Counted from the stretch's first letter, positions 42,070-53,095 are shown. The stretch is DNA of 64,000 nt from Mucilaginibacter glaciei (GCF_014773245.1 NZ_JACWMX010000006.1:271382-335381); one strand, 5' to 3'. Translations and numbers: made by a program. Notes: generated from the sequence alone by a model not told the origin.

Positions 42070-43286
42070 TTCGCTATTGGATTGATAGCCTTCACATCGG
42101 CATATTTACTGCTTAACAACCGCTCCCATTGATCTACGATATTAGATACATGATAACCTTTGCTACTTTTAATTGAATTTAAAGCCATTTGCCTTCTCAG
42201 ACCTTCGTTTTCCATTAGTTCGCAAAGTTTATCCCGAAATTCCATCACATTATTTTGTTTGATAATGTATCCGCTATCACCATCCGAAACAACATCGTAA
42301 ACCGATGAAAAATTATCAAATACAACAGGCACCACTCCATTTTGCTGCGCTTCCAAAAGCGACATTGGCAGCCCTTCCCAAATGGAGGTCATCAGGAATA
42401 TAGACGACTGCTGATAATACTTAATTACATCAACCTGCTGGCCCGTAAAACAAACGTCATGAAGATTATGCTCTTTAGCATAATTTTTATAAGCCGCCTC
42501 GTCTGGTCCTGAACCAACAATCATTAATTTCCAGCTATTGCGGGTTGATTTAGGCAGCAGCTTCCAAACCCTAAGAGCGCTAAGAATTTTCTTTTGGCTT
42601 TCTTCAAGGCGGCTTATGATCAATACTATTTTTTGTTTAGCACTTATCTCTTCCATTAACAGATATTTATCAAAAGTTAGAGGATTGGGAATGGTTAACA
42701 ATTTGTTATCTTTTTTTTCTTTTTGGTAGATCTCTAAAAATGATTCATGAAAGGAATCGGACAGCAAAATAAATTTGTCGCACAGGTCATAAAGAGCAGT
42801 TGTTGTTTTTAAATATGGGTTACGAAAGATGAATACTATTTTTTTAGCAATCTTTTTGATAGCATTTTTCAGAAAACTGCCCGACGAAAAATCGATCTTT
42901 TCTTTAAAAGAGAATTGCCAGTAATCTGGTGAGGCATGTAAAAAACAGAGAAAAGGCTTGAAGGGGTAAACTTTACGAAGCTGTTTAAATACCTTTATAA
43001 AGGGATTATAATAGGTGTTTTGGCATAAAAACACATCTATTTGCTTTTCCTTTGCGAATCGCATAATATCCATCTCAAGCTTTTGATAGTTACCCTTAAA
43101 ATCAACTTTTAACTTACAGTCACTGGCGTACAGATTGTTATCTTTGTCGTAAAAAACGAAATAGCATTTGTATCCCCTGCGGATAAGTTCTTTGGATATG
43201 ATATCCGAAACACGTGGCACCCCCCCGTTTGCCGGGAGAATAGAGTTTTGGAAGAATAATATATTTTTATTGCCGGATATACTCAT
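42066..43286 (-). CDS. GT4 family glycosyltransferase
   Basis: 406 residues: NILFFQNSILPANGGVPRVSD at the start, donor-binding region KIVLIISRLEESQKKILSAL and the E-x7-E region SIWEGLPMSLLEAQQNGVVPV. Standard GT-B retaining transferase of EPS assembly, probably cytoplasmic. Coupled to the acetyltransferase by overlap and 3 bases after the next glycosyltransferase. Confidence 0.88.
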   Translation of the reverse strand: MSISGNKNILFFQNSILPANGGVPRVSDIISKELIRRGYKCYFVFYDKDNNLYASDCKLKVDFKGNYQKLEMDIMRFAKEKQIDVFLCQNTYYNPFIKVFKQLRKVYPFKPFLCFLHASPDYWQFSFKEKIDFSSGSFLKNAIKKIAKKIVFIFRNPYLKTTTALYDLCDKFILLSDSFHESFLEIYQKEKKDNKLLTIPNPLTFDKYLLMEEISAKQKIVLIISRLEESQKKILSALRVWKLLPKSTRNSWKLMIVGSGPDEAAYKNYAKEHNLHDVCFTGQQVDVIKYYQQSSIFLMTSIWEGLPMSLLEAQQNGVVPVVFDNFSSVYDVVSDGDSGYIIKQNNVMEFRDKLCELMENEGLRRQMALNSIKSSKGYHVSNIVDQWERLLSSKYADVKAINPIAK

Positions 43287-43289
43287 TCG

Positions 43290-44429
43290 TTATTTATTTG
43301 CAGAAATTACATTTTGAAACATCTGTCGATATTTGCCTGTTAAAGCTTCAATTGAATAATTTACCTGATTGTAGCGTTTTATTTGATCCCGCATTAAAGC
43401 ATATTCACTATCGTGATGAGTTATTCGCTCCGTAATAACCCTTTCAAGGTCATTTACGTCTTCAGATTTAAATACGTAGCCATTCAGCCCATTTTTAACC
43501 TCATCTGTAAAGCCCTGCAAATCGGATGTTATTAACGGTGAATTGTAGTTAAAAGCAACCTTAATTGCGCCACTTTGCGACATTTCGTTGTAAGGAAATA
43601 CAGCATAATGGTTTTTTGCAAAAAGGTCGGCTATCTCTGAATTTTTTATCATCCGGATATCAAGCTCAAACAATTCAGGATATTTAATTTGCGATGCATA
43701 TTTATCCCAATCGTTACAAAAGCCGTTAATGGAAATTTTGAAACCCCTAACCCCTTTGTCATAAAGGTTGCAGGCCGCCCTTATCAACAGGCCGACATTT
43801 TTGTTGGAATTAATTGAGCCAAAGAAAAAGAACACGATACTATCTGTACGTTTTTCAAGTCTGCTTACACCAAAATCCTTTAAGCCAAGTAGAATAATAA
43901 AGATTCTCGCATCTTTAAATGAAGCGCTGAATAATGCTGCCTGCGTAGGCGAAAACATGTTTACATATTTTGCAGCGTTAAAGGCAAGTTTAAATACCAT
44001 AGCCGAAAGCATTGGCATCTTAAAACTCGACTTAACGTTGCCGTCATGCGCAGTTACAATTGTTTTTTCCTGATTAATTCGCCAGTACAAGGGTAATATG
44101 AAAGGGTTTGTAGGCACGTAATTGAAATAAGTAAGGTCTGGCTTTGACGCTTTGATGCTCCTGTAAACCTTTTCATAAAACAGCAAAGTTTTTATGCTCC
44201 GGGCCCTGCTTGTCCAATAAATAAATTCGATAGTAAGTCCTGGAAGTTTTTCTATATCATCCAAATCTGATTCGCTAAATCTTGCATTCTTACTTGGGAA
44301 CATTACTATCCAGTGTATATCAAAATGCTGTAATAACCCCTTAAAAAGATCGGGATTAAAGTCTGTGTCTAAAAAATGATCCGGGGTTACCCAAGTAACT
44401 TTAGGCTTTGTGGGTGTATTATTGTTCAT
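43290..44429 (-). CDS. GT-B family glycosyltransferase (GT4-like)
   Basis: 379 residues beginning MNNNTPTKPKVTWVTPDHF. The C-terminal half is GT4-like (VFFFFGSINSNKNVGLLIRA, IADLFAKNHYAVFPYNEMSQSGAIKVAF). The E-x7-E motif is altered, with FPYNEMSQSGAIKVAFNYNSP in place of the usual EGFG-LEA, so this is a divergent member whose donor specificity is unknown. Overlaps the GT2 gene upstream by 11 bases. Confidence 0.8.
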   Translation of the reverse strand: MNNNTPTKPKVTWVTPDHFLDTDFNPDLFKGLLQHFDIHWIVMFPSKNARFSESDLDDIEKLPGLTIEFIYWTSRARSIKTLLFYEKVYRSIKASKPDLTYFNYVPTNPFILPLYWRINQEKTIVTAHDGNVKSSFKMPMLSAMVFKLAFNAAKYVNMFSPTQAALFSASFKDARIFIILLGLKDFGVSRLEKRTDSIVFFFFGSINSNKNVGLLIRAACNLYDKGVRGFKISINGFCNDWDKYASQIKYPELFELDIRMIKNSEIADLFAKNHYAVFPYNEMSQSGAIKVAFNYNSPLITSDLQGFTDEVKNGLNGYVFKSEDVNDLERVITERITHHDSEYALMRDQIKRYNQVNYSIEALTGKYRQMFQNVISANK

Positions 44430-45369
44430 ATTTTCCTTTCCTGCTTTCCTTGATTCTCATCAGGGCGGCATACATTAATTCATCTATCGACAGTCCATAT
44501 TGTTTTCTGCGCTTAAACCATTTTGCTATTAGTGAAAGGGGGTGCAATTGTTCGGACGCGTAAATTGTTCTTATTTTCTTTTTTTGCGAATACAGCCGTA
44601 TGATTCGCATGATACTTTGTCGCAGTATCTTATCCGAGGTATTTTCTGGTTCTGTTTCAACAAACTCCAACAGCCATTTTTCTTCAGCCAATGCACCATC
44701 CATTTTTAAATAAATGTTACCACCAGTAGATATGGTTTGTGAGTTACGCCTGTACATAAATACAGGTTTATTGGTATGTGCTATACCGTTTTTGGTGGCA
44801 GCGATATAGCATGATATATCGTCTGATCCCCAGGCAAGAGGCAGTTTAAAGAAGCCATTATTTGCTCTTAACGTAGATGTTCGGTAAACATAGTCAGATA
44901 TAAAAAACAGCCGCTTTTCCTCTATTCTTTGCAATATGGTATCGTACACACTTTCAAACTCCGGTCGCGGATCAGTAAGTTGTACCGCGTTTGAGTTTTC
45001 ATCAATGATTACCGTGCGGCAATGATATACGCCGCATTTAGGATACTTTTCGATTAAGGAGTCAAACTCCTCCAAATAATCCGGGGCCATCTTATCATCA
45101 TCGCCCATTAATATAAAAAAATCACCCTTCGCATATGAAAGGCATTTATTCCAATTGTCGACCACGTTTTCAGCCCCAAAATTCTTTTCATTGGTATAAT
45201 ATCTTATACGTTGCGTATTAAAACTTTTTACAACACTATCAATATCCTCTGGCGATGCATCGTTCACCACTACCACCTCAAAATCCCTGCAAGTCTGATC
45301 TAAAATACTTTGAATACATTCCTTTAAAAATGTAACCTTGTATGCCGGTATGCCTATTGTATACTTCAT
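44419..45369 (-). CDS. GT2 family glycosyltransferase
   Basis: 316 residues, GT-A fold: YTIGIPAYKVTFLKECIQSIL, DFEVVVVNDASPEDID, and the metal-binding FILMGDDDKMAPDYL. The acceptor-side region WGSDDISCYIAATKNG follows. Inverting transferase of the EPS repeat unit. Its start overlaps the stop of the polymerase gene by four bases. Confidence 0.9.
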   Translation of the reverse strand: MKYTIGIPAYKVTFLKECIQSILDQTCRDFEVVVVNDASPEDIDSVVKSFNTQRIRYYTNEKNFGAENVVDNWNKCLSYAKGDFFILMGDDDKMAPDYLEEFDSLIEKYPKCGVYHCRTVIIDENSNAVQLTDPRPEFESVYDTILQRIEEKRLFFISDYVYRTSTLRANNGFFKLPLAWGSDDISCYIAATKNGIAHTNKPVFMYRRNSQTISTGGNIYLKMDGALAEEKWLLEFVETEPENTSDKILRQSIMRIIRLYSQKKKIRTIYASEQLHPLSLIAKWFKRRKQYGLSIDELMYAALMRIKESRKGKYEQ

Positions 45370-46556
45370 GATTGGTTTGTAGATAATTTTAGTTTGTTTT
45401 GTTCATAAATTACCTGGTAGCAATACAGCACCAAAACAGTTGTGATCAAAAAGTAATAAGAGATCAGGAAATCGGATGTCAAACAAGTTAACATGATCAT
45501 CCACAAATAATACTTTAGATAGTAATAATCTGAAGGAACGGGGATGGTAAAGCTTTTAACGAATATTAAAACATAACCAATTATGGCAAATATCCCGAAC
45601 GAAATATACACCTCAACTATCCCCACGTCTGTTAAAAAATAACCATACCTGTCACCCAGCGCTATTAAAGATTTGCCATAATTTGATGTATCGTTGGCAA
45701 AACCGTTACCCAATATTTTGCTTATACCGTTGGGCGTAAATTGGGTGAGATAATAATCGGCAGCAAGAATCCTGATATAATCCTTTCCGTATGATGCATC
45801 TTGTTTTTGCTGTTCGCCCAAACCTTTGCTCACCGTATTGTTTGAATGGATAAACAAATAACCACCCAAGGTAAAAAGTGCTATAACGGCTAATTTATAA
45901 GGCAGCTTAACGCTTCTTAAAAAGTGGATCAGGTAAACTAAAAGCATTACAAAAATTTCCTGGCGTGTAACCTGTAAAATAATAATCACCACGGCCACCA
46001 GTGCAAATAGCAGATACAAATATTTATAGTTGTTTGCCAAACTGGTCACCCGGTTAATAGCTATGAAACAGGCCAGAAAAAACACCCCGGCACCCGGAAA
46101 GTTAACGCGGACTATCCCACGGTCTAACTTAAACTCTTGCGCACGGCCAAAATAAACTGTACCAGAATGCGTAAATTGAAAAAGAAAAAGCAGGATATAA
46201 ATTACCCCGTATATCATTACAATATTTTCAACTGTCTTGATCGGGACACGAACACTCATCAGGAAAAAGAAAACGAACCCAATTGCATACGGGATAGTTG
46301 TTGGGCTGTTTGATAAGCCTTGGCCCCATGTGTACTGAGCCATAAACACTGATATAAGCACCGAAACAGAAATTAACTGTACTGCCAGTACAAAGCCCCC
46401 TTTAAATTTAAAAAAATGCGGAAGCGATATAGCGATACCCACAAACATAAATGCATAGCACAACGCTTTTAATACCCCTGTTGCAGCAATGGTAGCATCA
46501 AAGATCTTTAAAGAAAAGATCACCAGCAGGAATAAGAAAATTGTACTTTTGTTCAT
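45366..46556 (-). CDS. wzy: Wzy-type EPS polymerase
   Basis: 396 residues with about 11 membrane segments and a large hydrophilic loop (about 245-320, SKGLGEQQKQDASYGKDYIRI...) as in O-antigen/EPS polymerases. It has a close paralogue at 57911-59092 sharing QFTHS-x-VYFG, RGI-RVNFPG-GVFFL and GNGFANDTS-YGK. Joins lipid-linked repeat units on the periplasmic side. Placed between Wzx and the first glycosyltransferase. Confidence 0.85.
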   Translation of the reverse strand: MNKSTIFLFLLVIFSLKIFDATIAATGVLKALCYAFMFVGIAISLPHFFKFKGGFVLAVQLISVSVLISVFMAQYTWGQGLSNSPTTIPYAIGFVFFFLMSVRVPIKTVENIVMIYGVIYILLFLFQFTHSGTVYFGRAQEFKLDRGIVRVNFPGAGVFFLACFIAINRVTSLANNYKYLYLLFALVAVVIIILQVTRQEIFVMLLVYLIHFLRSVKLPYKLAVIALFTLGGYLFIHSNNTVSKGLGEQQKQDASYGKDYIRILAADYYLTQFTPNGISKILGNGFANDTSNYGKSLIALGDRYGYFLTDVGIVEVYISFGIFAIIGYVLIFVKSFTIPVPSDYYYLKYYLWMIMLTCLTSDFLISYYFLITTVLVLYCYQVIYEQNKLKLSTNQS

Positions 46557-46608
46557 TTTTCCAGCTATTTTTCATAGCGTTTATTATACTTTATATTAAA
46601 TCGATTTT

Positions 46609-47937
46609 TTATCCTTTTGACCGTAGTATTTTATTTTTAATGGGATTGAGATACTCCTTCATGGCCGATAATTTAAAATATTGAACATTGATTGGGTTTA
46701 AGCCTTGCCTGTACAACACGAAGTACATACTTCCGAAACAAAAAATTTCAGTTATCAGCCAGTTAACCGTTGTACCCATGTAGCCGTAGCGTTTGATGAT
46801 TAAAAAATTCAATAAAATGCTCAATACGCCGGCACAGGCCGTAATCTTAAAAAAGTATTTGTCCATACCAAGATTCAGCATGATCTGAATACCCAATACA
46901 TTGTTTAGCGAGAATAGCAAAGGAACTATAGTTAGTATCTGAAAAGCAGGAATAGCTTCTTCGAACCGGTGACCATAAAATATCCTTATTACCCAGGGGC
47001 CTAAAACAAACATGGCGATTGTGGCGAAACCCAAAAACACTATAATAAGTGGAATGAGCTTTTGTGCAACACGCAGCCCCTGCTCCCGGCTTTCGCCAAA
47101 TGCCTTACCAATAAACGGATAAAAAGCCTGGGCTAAAGGCATAGCTAAAACAGATTGTGCAATTATTATAAGCCGCTGTGCAGCGGTGTAATAACCAACC
47201 TGAGTAGCGTTTTGAAATAAGCCCAATATTACTGTATTGGTGCTTGAATAGAGATTTACAAACACGAGCGAGAAGAATATGATCCGCTCTTCTTTCAAAA
47301 CCTCCCAGCATCTGGATAGCGGTAGCTTTATTAATTTGATATTGTACTTTTTAAAAGCCCAGCTAAAAGACCAAATTGCAATCACAGCCTGTACTATACT
47401 AATTATCAAAGGCTGCCAAATGTAGTCCTGATTTTTGCGCACCACTATCAAAATGGCGACGGTAAACAAAACCTTACTTATTAGATTGAATAAGGCTACC
47501 TTAGACAGATCTTGCATGGCCTGGAACAACCAGTTTTGAGTAAATAGGGTACTTACGCAAAGTAGGTAGGAAAATATCACTACGGTTTTGTTTTCCCGAA
47601 GCTGGGTTACCATGTAAAGTAAAATAACAAATGTGATGGTAGATAAAACAAACAGCAGACATTGGGTGTAAAAAACCTCACTAAAAACCTTATTCCTGTT
47701 TTCTGCGTTATCCGGATCTTTTGATATTTTGCGAGTAGCCGAAAAATCAAAACTGTAACTTATAAGCAACGTAAAATAAGCAACATAAGCAACTGCAAAA
47801 TTAATGGTGCCATACTTTTCCGGCCCTATGATCCTCGAAACAATGGGCACGGAAATTAACGGCAATACGTATGTAGCTATTTGCACTAATGTTAGCGAAA
47901 ACAGGTTTTTGGTTAATTGCTTTATTGATTTACTCAA
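46609..47937 (-). CDS. wzx: Wzx-type repeat-unit flippase
   Basis: 442 residues, 12-14 membrane segments, MOP superfamily: KQLTKNLFSLTLVQIATYVLPLISVPIVSRIIGPEKYGTI-type N-terminus (start of the segment is conserved in polysaccharide flippases). Moves undecaprenyl-linked repeat units outward for Wzy. A tail fragment of a second copy is found at 56870-57118. Confidence 0.92.
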   Translation of the reverse strand: MSKSIKQLTKNLFSLTLVQIATYVLPLISVPIVSRIIGPEKYGTINFAVAYVAYFTLLISYSFDFSATRKISKDPDNAENRNKVFSEVFYTQCLLFVLSTITFVILLYMVTQLRENKTVVIFSYLLCVSTLFTQNWLFQAMQDLSKVALFNLISKVLFTVAILIVVRKNQDYIWQPLIISIVQAVIAIWSFSWAFKKYNIKLIKLPLSRCWEVLKEERIIFFSLVFVNLYSSTNTVILGLFQNATQVGYYTAAQRLIIIAQSVLAMPLAQAFYPFIGKAFGESREQGLRVAQKLIPLIIVFLGFATIAMFVLGPWVIRIFYGHRFEEAIPAFQILTIVPLLFSLNNVLGIQIMLNLGMDKYFFKITACAGVLSILLNFLIIKRYGYMGTTVNWLITEIFCFGSMYFVLYRQGLNPINVQYFKLSAMKEYLNPIKNKILRSKG

Positions 47938-47984
47938 TTTGATTATTTAATTTTCGGTGACGTTTAATTAAGCTAAAGTCTTAG

Positions 47985-50339
47985 CTATAGCCTCTCAGAA
48001 AAGTTGCTGAATATAGACGGCTTAGATTTTGACCCATTAGTTGAGCTATAGTAGTCGTTATTGTAATTGTCGCCATAACCGTATTTAAGGCGATGTATCC
48101 CATTAAAAACGATGTGGATATTAAGCTCACTTTTTTGATTAAACAGATTTTTGATGGCATTGAGGTCGGCTTTTTTGGTAAAGCCCTGCCGTACAACATA
48201 GAGCGTGGTGTCTGCCAGTCTGGATAGAATCATCGCATCGGCAACCAGTTTTATCGGAGGGCTATCTATGATGATATCGTCGTATAAGGTTTTTAACCGG
48301 TTAATTAACTCGCCCAGGTTATCTTTTTCTAACAACTCTGACGGGTTATTAACCACTGACCCGCTACTGATAATGTCAAGGCCATTATCTATACCTGATG
48401 GTTGGATGATCTGTTCTAAAGCCACCCCTCCTATCAAATAATCACTTATTCCTAAACGGCCTTTACTAAGTTTAAATGCTTCGGCAATTTTGGGTTTACG
48501 AAGGTCTAACTCCAGTATTACAGTTTTGCGGCTGGCAAACGCCAATGCTGCCGCAAGGTTCCTGCTTACATAACTCTTCCCTTCGGCTGCTATACTTGAT
48601 GTTAGTAAAGTAACCCGTGCTTCACCGGTATCCTTTGCCAAATAGCGAAGTTTAGTGCGCAGTATCCGGAATTGTTCGCTCACCGCATTGGTATTAACGT
48701 TATTTTCGATGGTGCTTTGAGTAGCGTCAAAAGGTAATTCACCAATTACAGGAACGTTTACAGAATTTGTAATATCTTCTGACGTGGTTATACCCGCGTT
48801 TAATTTATTCCTGGAGAAAATCAACCCTGCTGGGATTCCCATTCCTAAAAGTAAAGCCAATGCATACACAACAGATTTTTTAGTTTTTACAGAAGCAACA
48901 TAAGCCGGATCGACAATACGATCACTTTTGATCTTAGCCGCAAAACTCAGTCGGAACTCTTCCCTTTTTTGAAGTAAGAAGCTAAGAATATTTTCTTTAC
49001 CCGCCTGGTTTCTGGTTAAGTTTCCAAATTGGCGCTCTTGGGTTGGAATCTGTTTAATAACCGATTCGATATTATTATTAACAGACTGCAGCCCGTTCCT
49101 TTTACTTTTTAAGGTTTCTTTGTAATTGTCTATGTTCTTTTTTATTACACCCTGTGTTTTCTGGATTAAAAGATTGGCATCCCTTACATCCGGATTGGTT
49201 TGCGGTAGGGTTTCCAGTAAAACATCTCTTTTTGATTGCAGTTCGTAAAGCCTGTCAATCGATTTTATGAGGGTAGGATCATCAATACCATTGGTAGACG
49301 GCGGACCTGAGTTTTTTGCGGAATTTACATAGCTTTCTATGCCTTCTACAACACCCAGTTGCACGTTAACATTATTAAGGTCTTTCGTATTATCCTGGCG
49401 CTGTTGCTGGCTTGTTAGCGATGCTGCTGTTAAATCCGTTAAGCCTCTACTGCTTTTGTAAGATTCTATCCCTTTCTCTTCCTTTGTAACCTGGCCACCC
49501 AATAATTCGATTGATTTATCTATGCTGTCGATTGTTTTTTTAGCATCCTGGTCGCGTTCTGTAGCGTCGGCCAGGTTATAATTAAATATTAAATTATCCA
49601 GCACTTCCTTAGCCCGTTGCGGCACTTCGTCGGTTAGGGATAATTCAACAACTGTAGCCAGTTTATTCGGCAAGCTCGACGATATCGATTGTTGATACCC
49701 TAATGCTGTAACATCCGGATCGGAAATTGTCAATTTAATAGTCGCACCGATATTTTGCCGAAGTGTTGCCGTTGGCGCTAATTGCCATTTTCCAAATCCG
49801 CTTGTATAAGCTTTATTGTAAAAGAATTCTTGAGGAGCGCCATCTTTAGTAATTAATAAGAACGTTTTTTGATCTTTTATTTTGATGGTAAGCTGCCCAG
49901 GCAGGACTGTTCCCTTCTGTAACAACGTCAATTTTACCGGGCTCGCTTTGTAAACATCAATCCATGATAAACCATCTCGTTTTTGATAAGTAGTCCATAA
50001 TTGCAAATCATTTACTACCTGGCTGATCAATTGTTTTGAACCAAGAATTTCGATCTCATTCTCAATTATACGCGGCGTACTTAAAAGATCAATATCGTGA
50101 CTGGTTGATTGCTGATCAGACGATTTTTTTTCGTTCTTGATCAATAAAGTCGCTTTCACTTCATATGCAGGCTTAACCGTACGGAGATACGCGAATGCAA
50201 CTGCCCCTGCCATTAAAATACCAATAATAAATAGTGGCCAGTGGTAAGCGTAAGTATTAAATACCGCAACCCAGCTAACCGGTTTATCTGTTTTAACATT
50301 TGCCGGATTGGTGATTGTATCTGTTGATTGTCCTATCAT
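47985..50339 (-). CDS. wzc: Wzc-type tyrosine kinase / chain-length regulator
   Basis: 784 residues. Wzz domain between two membrane segments (about 33-52 and 480-500) with long periplasmic coiled coil; cytoplasmic BY-kinase from about 570 with Walker A SSIAAEGKS, Walker A' ILELDLRKPK and Walker B IIIDSPP. The C-terminus carries a tyrosine cluster (YGYGDNYNNDYYS) for autophosphorylation. Controls polymer length and export with Wza, whose gene ends 2 bases upstream. Confidence 0.93.
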   Translation of the reverse strand: MIGQSTDTITNPANVKTDKPVSWVAVFNTYAYHWPLFIIGILMAGAVAFAYLRTVKPAYEVKATLLIKNEKKSSDQQSTSHDIDLLSTPRIIENEIEILGSKQLISQVVNDLQLWTTYQKRDGLSWIDVYKASPVKLTLLQKGTVLPGQLTIKIKDQKTFLLITKDGAPQEFFYNKAYTSGFGKWQLAPTATLRQNIGATIKLTISDPDVTALGYQQSISSSLPNKLATVVELSLTDEVPQRAKEVLDNLIFNYNLADATERDQDAKKTIDSIDKSIELLGGQVTKEEKGIESYKSSRGLTDLTAASLTSQQQRQDNTKDLNNVNVQLGVVEGIESYVNSAKNSGPPSTNGIDDPTLIKSIDRLYELQSKRDVLLETLPQTNPDVRDANLLIQKTQGVIKKNIDNYKETLKSKRNGLQSVNNNIESVIKQIPTQERQFGNLTRNQAGKENILSFLLQKREEFRLSFAAKIKSDRIVDPAYVASVKTKKSVVYALALLLGMGIPAGLIFSRNKLNAGITTSEDITNSVNVPVIGELPFDATQSTIENNVNTNAVSEQFRILRTKLRYLAKDTGEARVTLLTSSIAAEGKSYVSRNLAAALAFASRKTVILELDLRKPKIAEAFKLSKGRLGISDYLIGGVALEQIIQPSGIDNGLDIISSGSVVNNPSELLEKDNLGELINRLKTLYDDIIIDSPPIKLVADAMILSRLADTTLYVVRQGFTKKADLNAIKNLFNQKSELNIHIVFNGIHRLKYGYGDNYNNDYYSSTNGSKSKPSIFSNFSERL

Positions 50340-50341
50340 GG

Positions 50342-51115
50342 TTACCTGTATAAATTTGATAGCACAATAGCAATAATTGAAAGGCCTGAAAGTATCAATG
50401 TTGCTGTACGGTACCCCCTATCTACAGTTGCGTACTTGGTACGATCAGGCTGCACATAAATTTCATCGTTGTTTCTTAAATAGTAGTAAGGCGAGTCGAA
50501 TATTTTTTTAGACGTCAGGTCAAGTGGAATGAATTTCCGTTTTCCGTCCTGTTCACGTATCAGCACAATATTACGTATGGCGGTGATATTTAAATCGCCA
50601 GCCAGTGTTAACGCCTGCGTAACGGTGATGCGTTCGTTTTGAACGTTATAGATACCTGGGCGTTGCACATCTCCGGAAACGGCAACTCTAAAGTTAAGCA
50701 CACGCACACTCACAACAGCTTCTTTATAAAAAGTAAGCATCTTATCATTCAGTTGTTTACGAAACTGACTGGTTGTTAAACCGAGTACTTTCATGTCGCC
50801 AACAAGTGGCAAATGCACCTCGCCATTCTCATCAACCAAAAAACCGGTTATAGGGTTGTCTGGTGCGTTATCCCCGCTATTGCCGTTAACGCGATAATTA
50901 AATAACACGCTCGACTCCGGGCTTTTGCTGCTAACATTTATTCCTAAAATATCAGCGCGCTGTATAGTCAATGGCACATAATTTTGAACTTCGGTATCAG
51001 TTGAGCCAGTTCTGTTAAGATCTTGGTAATAAGGGATATTTTTATACGATCCGCATGAGCAGAGCGCAACAGCACTTATTAATGTGCAAATCAGAATTCG
51101 GGAGTATTTTAACAT
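50342..51115 (-). CDS. wza: Wza-type outer-membrane export lipoprotein
   Basis: 257 residues: lipobox ALCSC (Cys21), then YKNIPYYQDL, the Poly_export domain (TIQRADILGINVSSKSPESS), SLBB-like part (VAVSGDVQRPGIYNVQNERITVTQALTLAG) and a C-terminal membrane segment (TATLILSGLSIIAIVLS). Forms the export channel with Wzc. Typical Bacteroidota gene order. Confidence 0.93.
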   Translation of the reverse strand: MLKYSRILICTLISAVALCSCGSYKNIPYYQDLNRTGSTDTEVQNYVPLTIQRADILGINVSSKSPESSVLFNYRVNGNSGDNAPDNPITGFLVDENGEVHLPLVGDMKVLGLTTSQFRKQLNDKMLTFYKEAVVSVRVLNFRVAVSGDVQRPGIYNVQNERITVTQALTLAGDLNITAIRNIVLIREQDGKRKFIPLDLTSKKIFDSPYYYLRNNDEIYVQPDRTKYATVDRGYRTATLILSGLSIIAIVLSNLYR

Positions 51116-51181
51116 TGGTAATTGTTTTTATGGTGATGTATATAATGATCCCGGCCATTGCTTGTACGACCGGATGTTACG

Positions 51182-51571
51182 TTAGGAGATATTTAAGATC
51201 CCTTCTAATATCTTCTTTGTCATTGGTTTGGTGATATAATTAGAGATAAATGGGTAATTCAAAACCTCTCTTATAATCCTGGGGTTGATGGATGACGAAA
51301 CGATATAAATTTTTATTGTTTTATAGATAGACGAGCTCAATTCTTCATAAAGTTTCACAAAATCAAACCCATTAAATAATGGCATATTAAGATCAACGAA
51401 AATATAGTCGGGCAGCATGGACTCATCACCCAAATTCTCTTTCAAGTGATTAATTACCGACATACCATCGTAGCTGTAAGTCACCGTCGTATTGTCTGTA
51501 TGGCGGTTCATGATCTTTTCTATTATAAAATGAAAAAAGGGGTCGTCATCTATTATGATTAATTTTTGCAC
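51182..51571 (-). CDS. single-domain response regulator (CheY-like) in the EPS operon
   Basis: 129 residues, receiver only: acidic pocket Asp8-Asp9-Asp10 in IIDDDPF, phospho-acceptor Asp60 in YIFVDLNMP, then IVSSS and a lysine in YITKPMTKK. No output domain. It lies between the initiating transferase and wza on the same strand, so a phosphorelay may control EPS assembly after translation. Candidate kinases are encoded at 53.9 and 59.9 kb. Confidence 0.9.
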   Translation of the reverse strand: MQKLIIIDDDPFFHFIIEKIMNRHTDNTTVTYSYDGMSVINHLKENLGDESMLPDYIFVDLNMPLFNGFDFVKLYEELSSSIYKTIKIYIVSSSINPRIIREVLNYPFISNYITKPMTKKILEGILNIS

Positions 51572-51616
51572 ATGGTCAATCTAAGCAGTAGTTTATGAAC
51601 ACGTTGTTCATCTATT

Positions 51617-53011
51617 TTAATAAGCATTTACGTCTGTATGAATAACATTCAGAAAGGTTTTGTATACTATCCCGATGTCTTTCCTGATAGACCAATTTTC
51701 TATGTACCAAATGTCATGTTCTACTCTATGTTTCATTTGCAATTTGTCTGTTGTTTCTCCGCGATGCCCGTTTACTTGCGCCCAACCAGTTATGCCCGGT
51801 TTAAAAAATAGTCTCGCCATATAGCGCTCAATAATTAACCGATATTGATCTGTATGCGAAAGCATATGAGGGCGAGGTCCAACTACACTCATATCCCCAA
51901 GTAATACATTAAGAAACTGTGGCAATTCATCCACACTTGTTTTCCTTAAAATTGCGCCAACTTTGGTAACTCGAGCGTCGTTTTTAGCAGCTTGCAAATA
52001 GTTTGAACTTTCGTTTAATTTCATGCTCCTGAACTTGTAGCAATAGAAGGGCTTGTTGTTTTTACCCGAGCGTAACTGTTTAAAGAAAACCGGCCCCTTT
52101 GATTCGCTTTTAATGATAATAGCTAACAATGGAACAAGCCACGAAAGAATAAAAGCTATAACGAAAAAACTAAATCCTATATCAAATAATCTTTTAATGA
52201 TGCGGTTCCGTATCGAATTAAGCGGCTCGGGCCCAGTTGTTAAAATGGGGACGCCATTACAAAAACTGCTCAAATGATACTGTGAACCATCCAGTTTCTC
52301 CAGTTCAGCAAAACTTGCGATAAACCTAAGTTTAACACAATGCTGGTCTGCCTTTTCAATTAAAGAGGCCAAGGCAGGGTCATCTGCTGATGACAACATT
52401 GTATATACTTCATCAACATGGTTTTCAATAGCAAAGTTTATCGTGTTTTTTATGCCGCCTTTTGAACCGAAAGCGATATCCGCAATTTTATTATCGTCCT
52501 TAAAATGCCCGATCAAATTAAAGGCCACCTTGTTTTTAATAAAGTATTGCGCCACTTTGTTACTAAGTTCGGTGTTACCAACTATTGCTATCTTCCTTTT
52601 GTAATTTTGCAGATTTTGAAAACTTTTTTCAGTTATAAACATAAACACCCTCACTTGTGCAAGAGCGCAAAACTCTCCTATCAGGCTGTAAAAAACAATC
52701 TTCTGATCAATCACCAAACTTTTAAAAATAGCGGATATAATTCCTATACATAGAATTTGGAAACAAAAAGTAAGAATGCTTTTAAATAATATTGTGCCCA
52801 TGCTTTGGACATTTTTTGTCCTATATAATTTTATTAAGTAAGCTGATGCAAACCATGATAAATTAAGCAGTATAATTAAAACGTAATTAAATGAAATTGT
52901 ATCCCCGCTTTTGCCTAAAAGATACAATACCAATAAATGCGAACAATTGATACCGACCAGGTCAAGTACCGAAAACAGGAAGATTAAGATAAATACGTTC
53001 CGGGTTTCCAT
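51617..53011 (-). CDS. wcaJ: undecaprenyl-phosphate sugar phosphotransferase (EPS initiation)
   Basis: 464 residues: N-terminal four-helix membrane module (1-125), a nucleotide-binding-like middle part ([17 protein letters not shown]), a membrane re-entrant segment near 275-295 and the bacterial sugar transferase domain ([61 protein letters not shown]). Starts the repeat unit by placing a sugar-1-phosphate on undecaprenyl phosphate. Preceded by the palindromic element at 53096-53137. Confidence 0.92.
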   Translation of the reverse strand: METRNVFILIFLFSVLDLVGINCSHLLVLYLLGKSGDTISFNYVLIILLNLSWFASAYLIKLYRTKNVQSMGTILFKSILTFCFQILCIGIISAIFKSLVIDQKIVFYSLIGEFCALAQVRVFMFITEKSFQNLQNYKRKIAIVGNTELSNKVAQYFIKNKVAFNLIGHFKDDNKIADIAFGSKGGIKNTINFAIENHVDEVYTMLSSADDPALASLIEKADQHCVKLRFIASFAELEKLDGSQYHLSSFCNGVPILTTGPEPLNSIRNRIIKRLFDIGFSFFVIAFILSWLVPLLAIIIKSESKGPVFFKQLRSGKNNKPFYCYKFRSMKLNESSNYLQAAKNDARVTKVGAILRKTSVDELPQFLNVLLGDMSVVGPRPHMLSHTDQYRLIIERYMARLFFKPGITGWAQVNGHRGETTDKLQMKHRVEHDIWYIENWSIRKDIGIVYKTFLNVIHTDVNAY

Positions 53012-53095
53012 TATAACTTAAAGTATAGAAGTATAAAATTTCATATTGCTACATGGGCCATAAAGTTTACGATTCACTTTATTGACATGACAAAG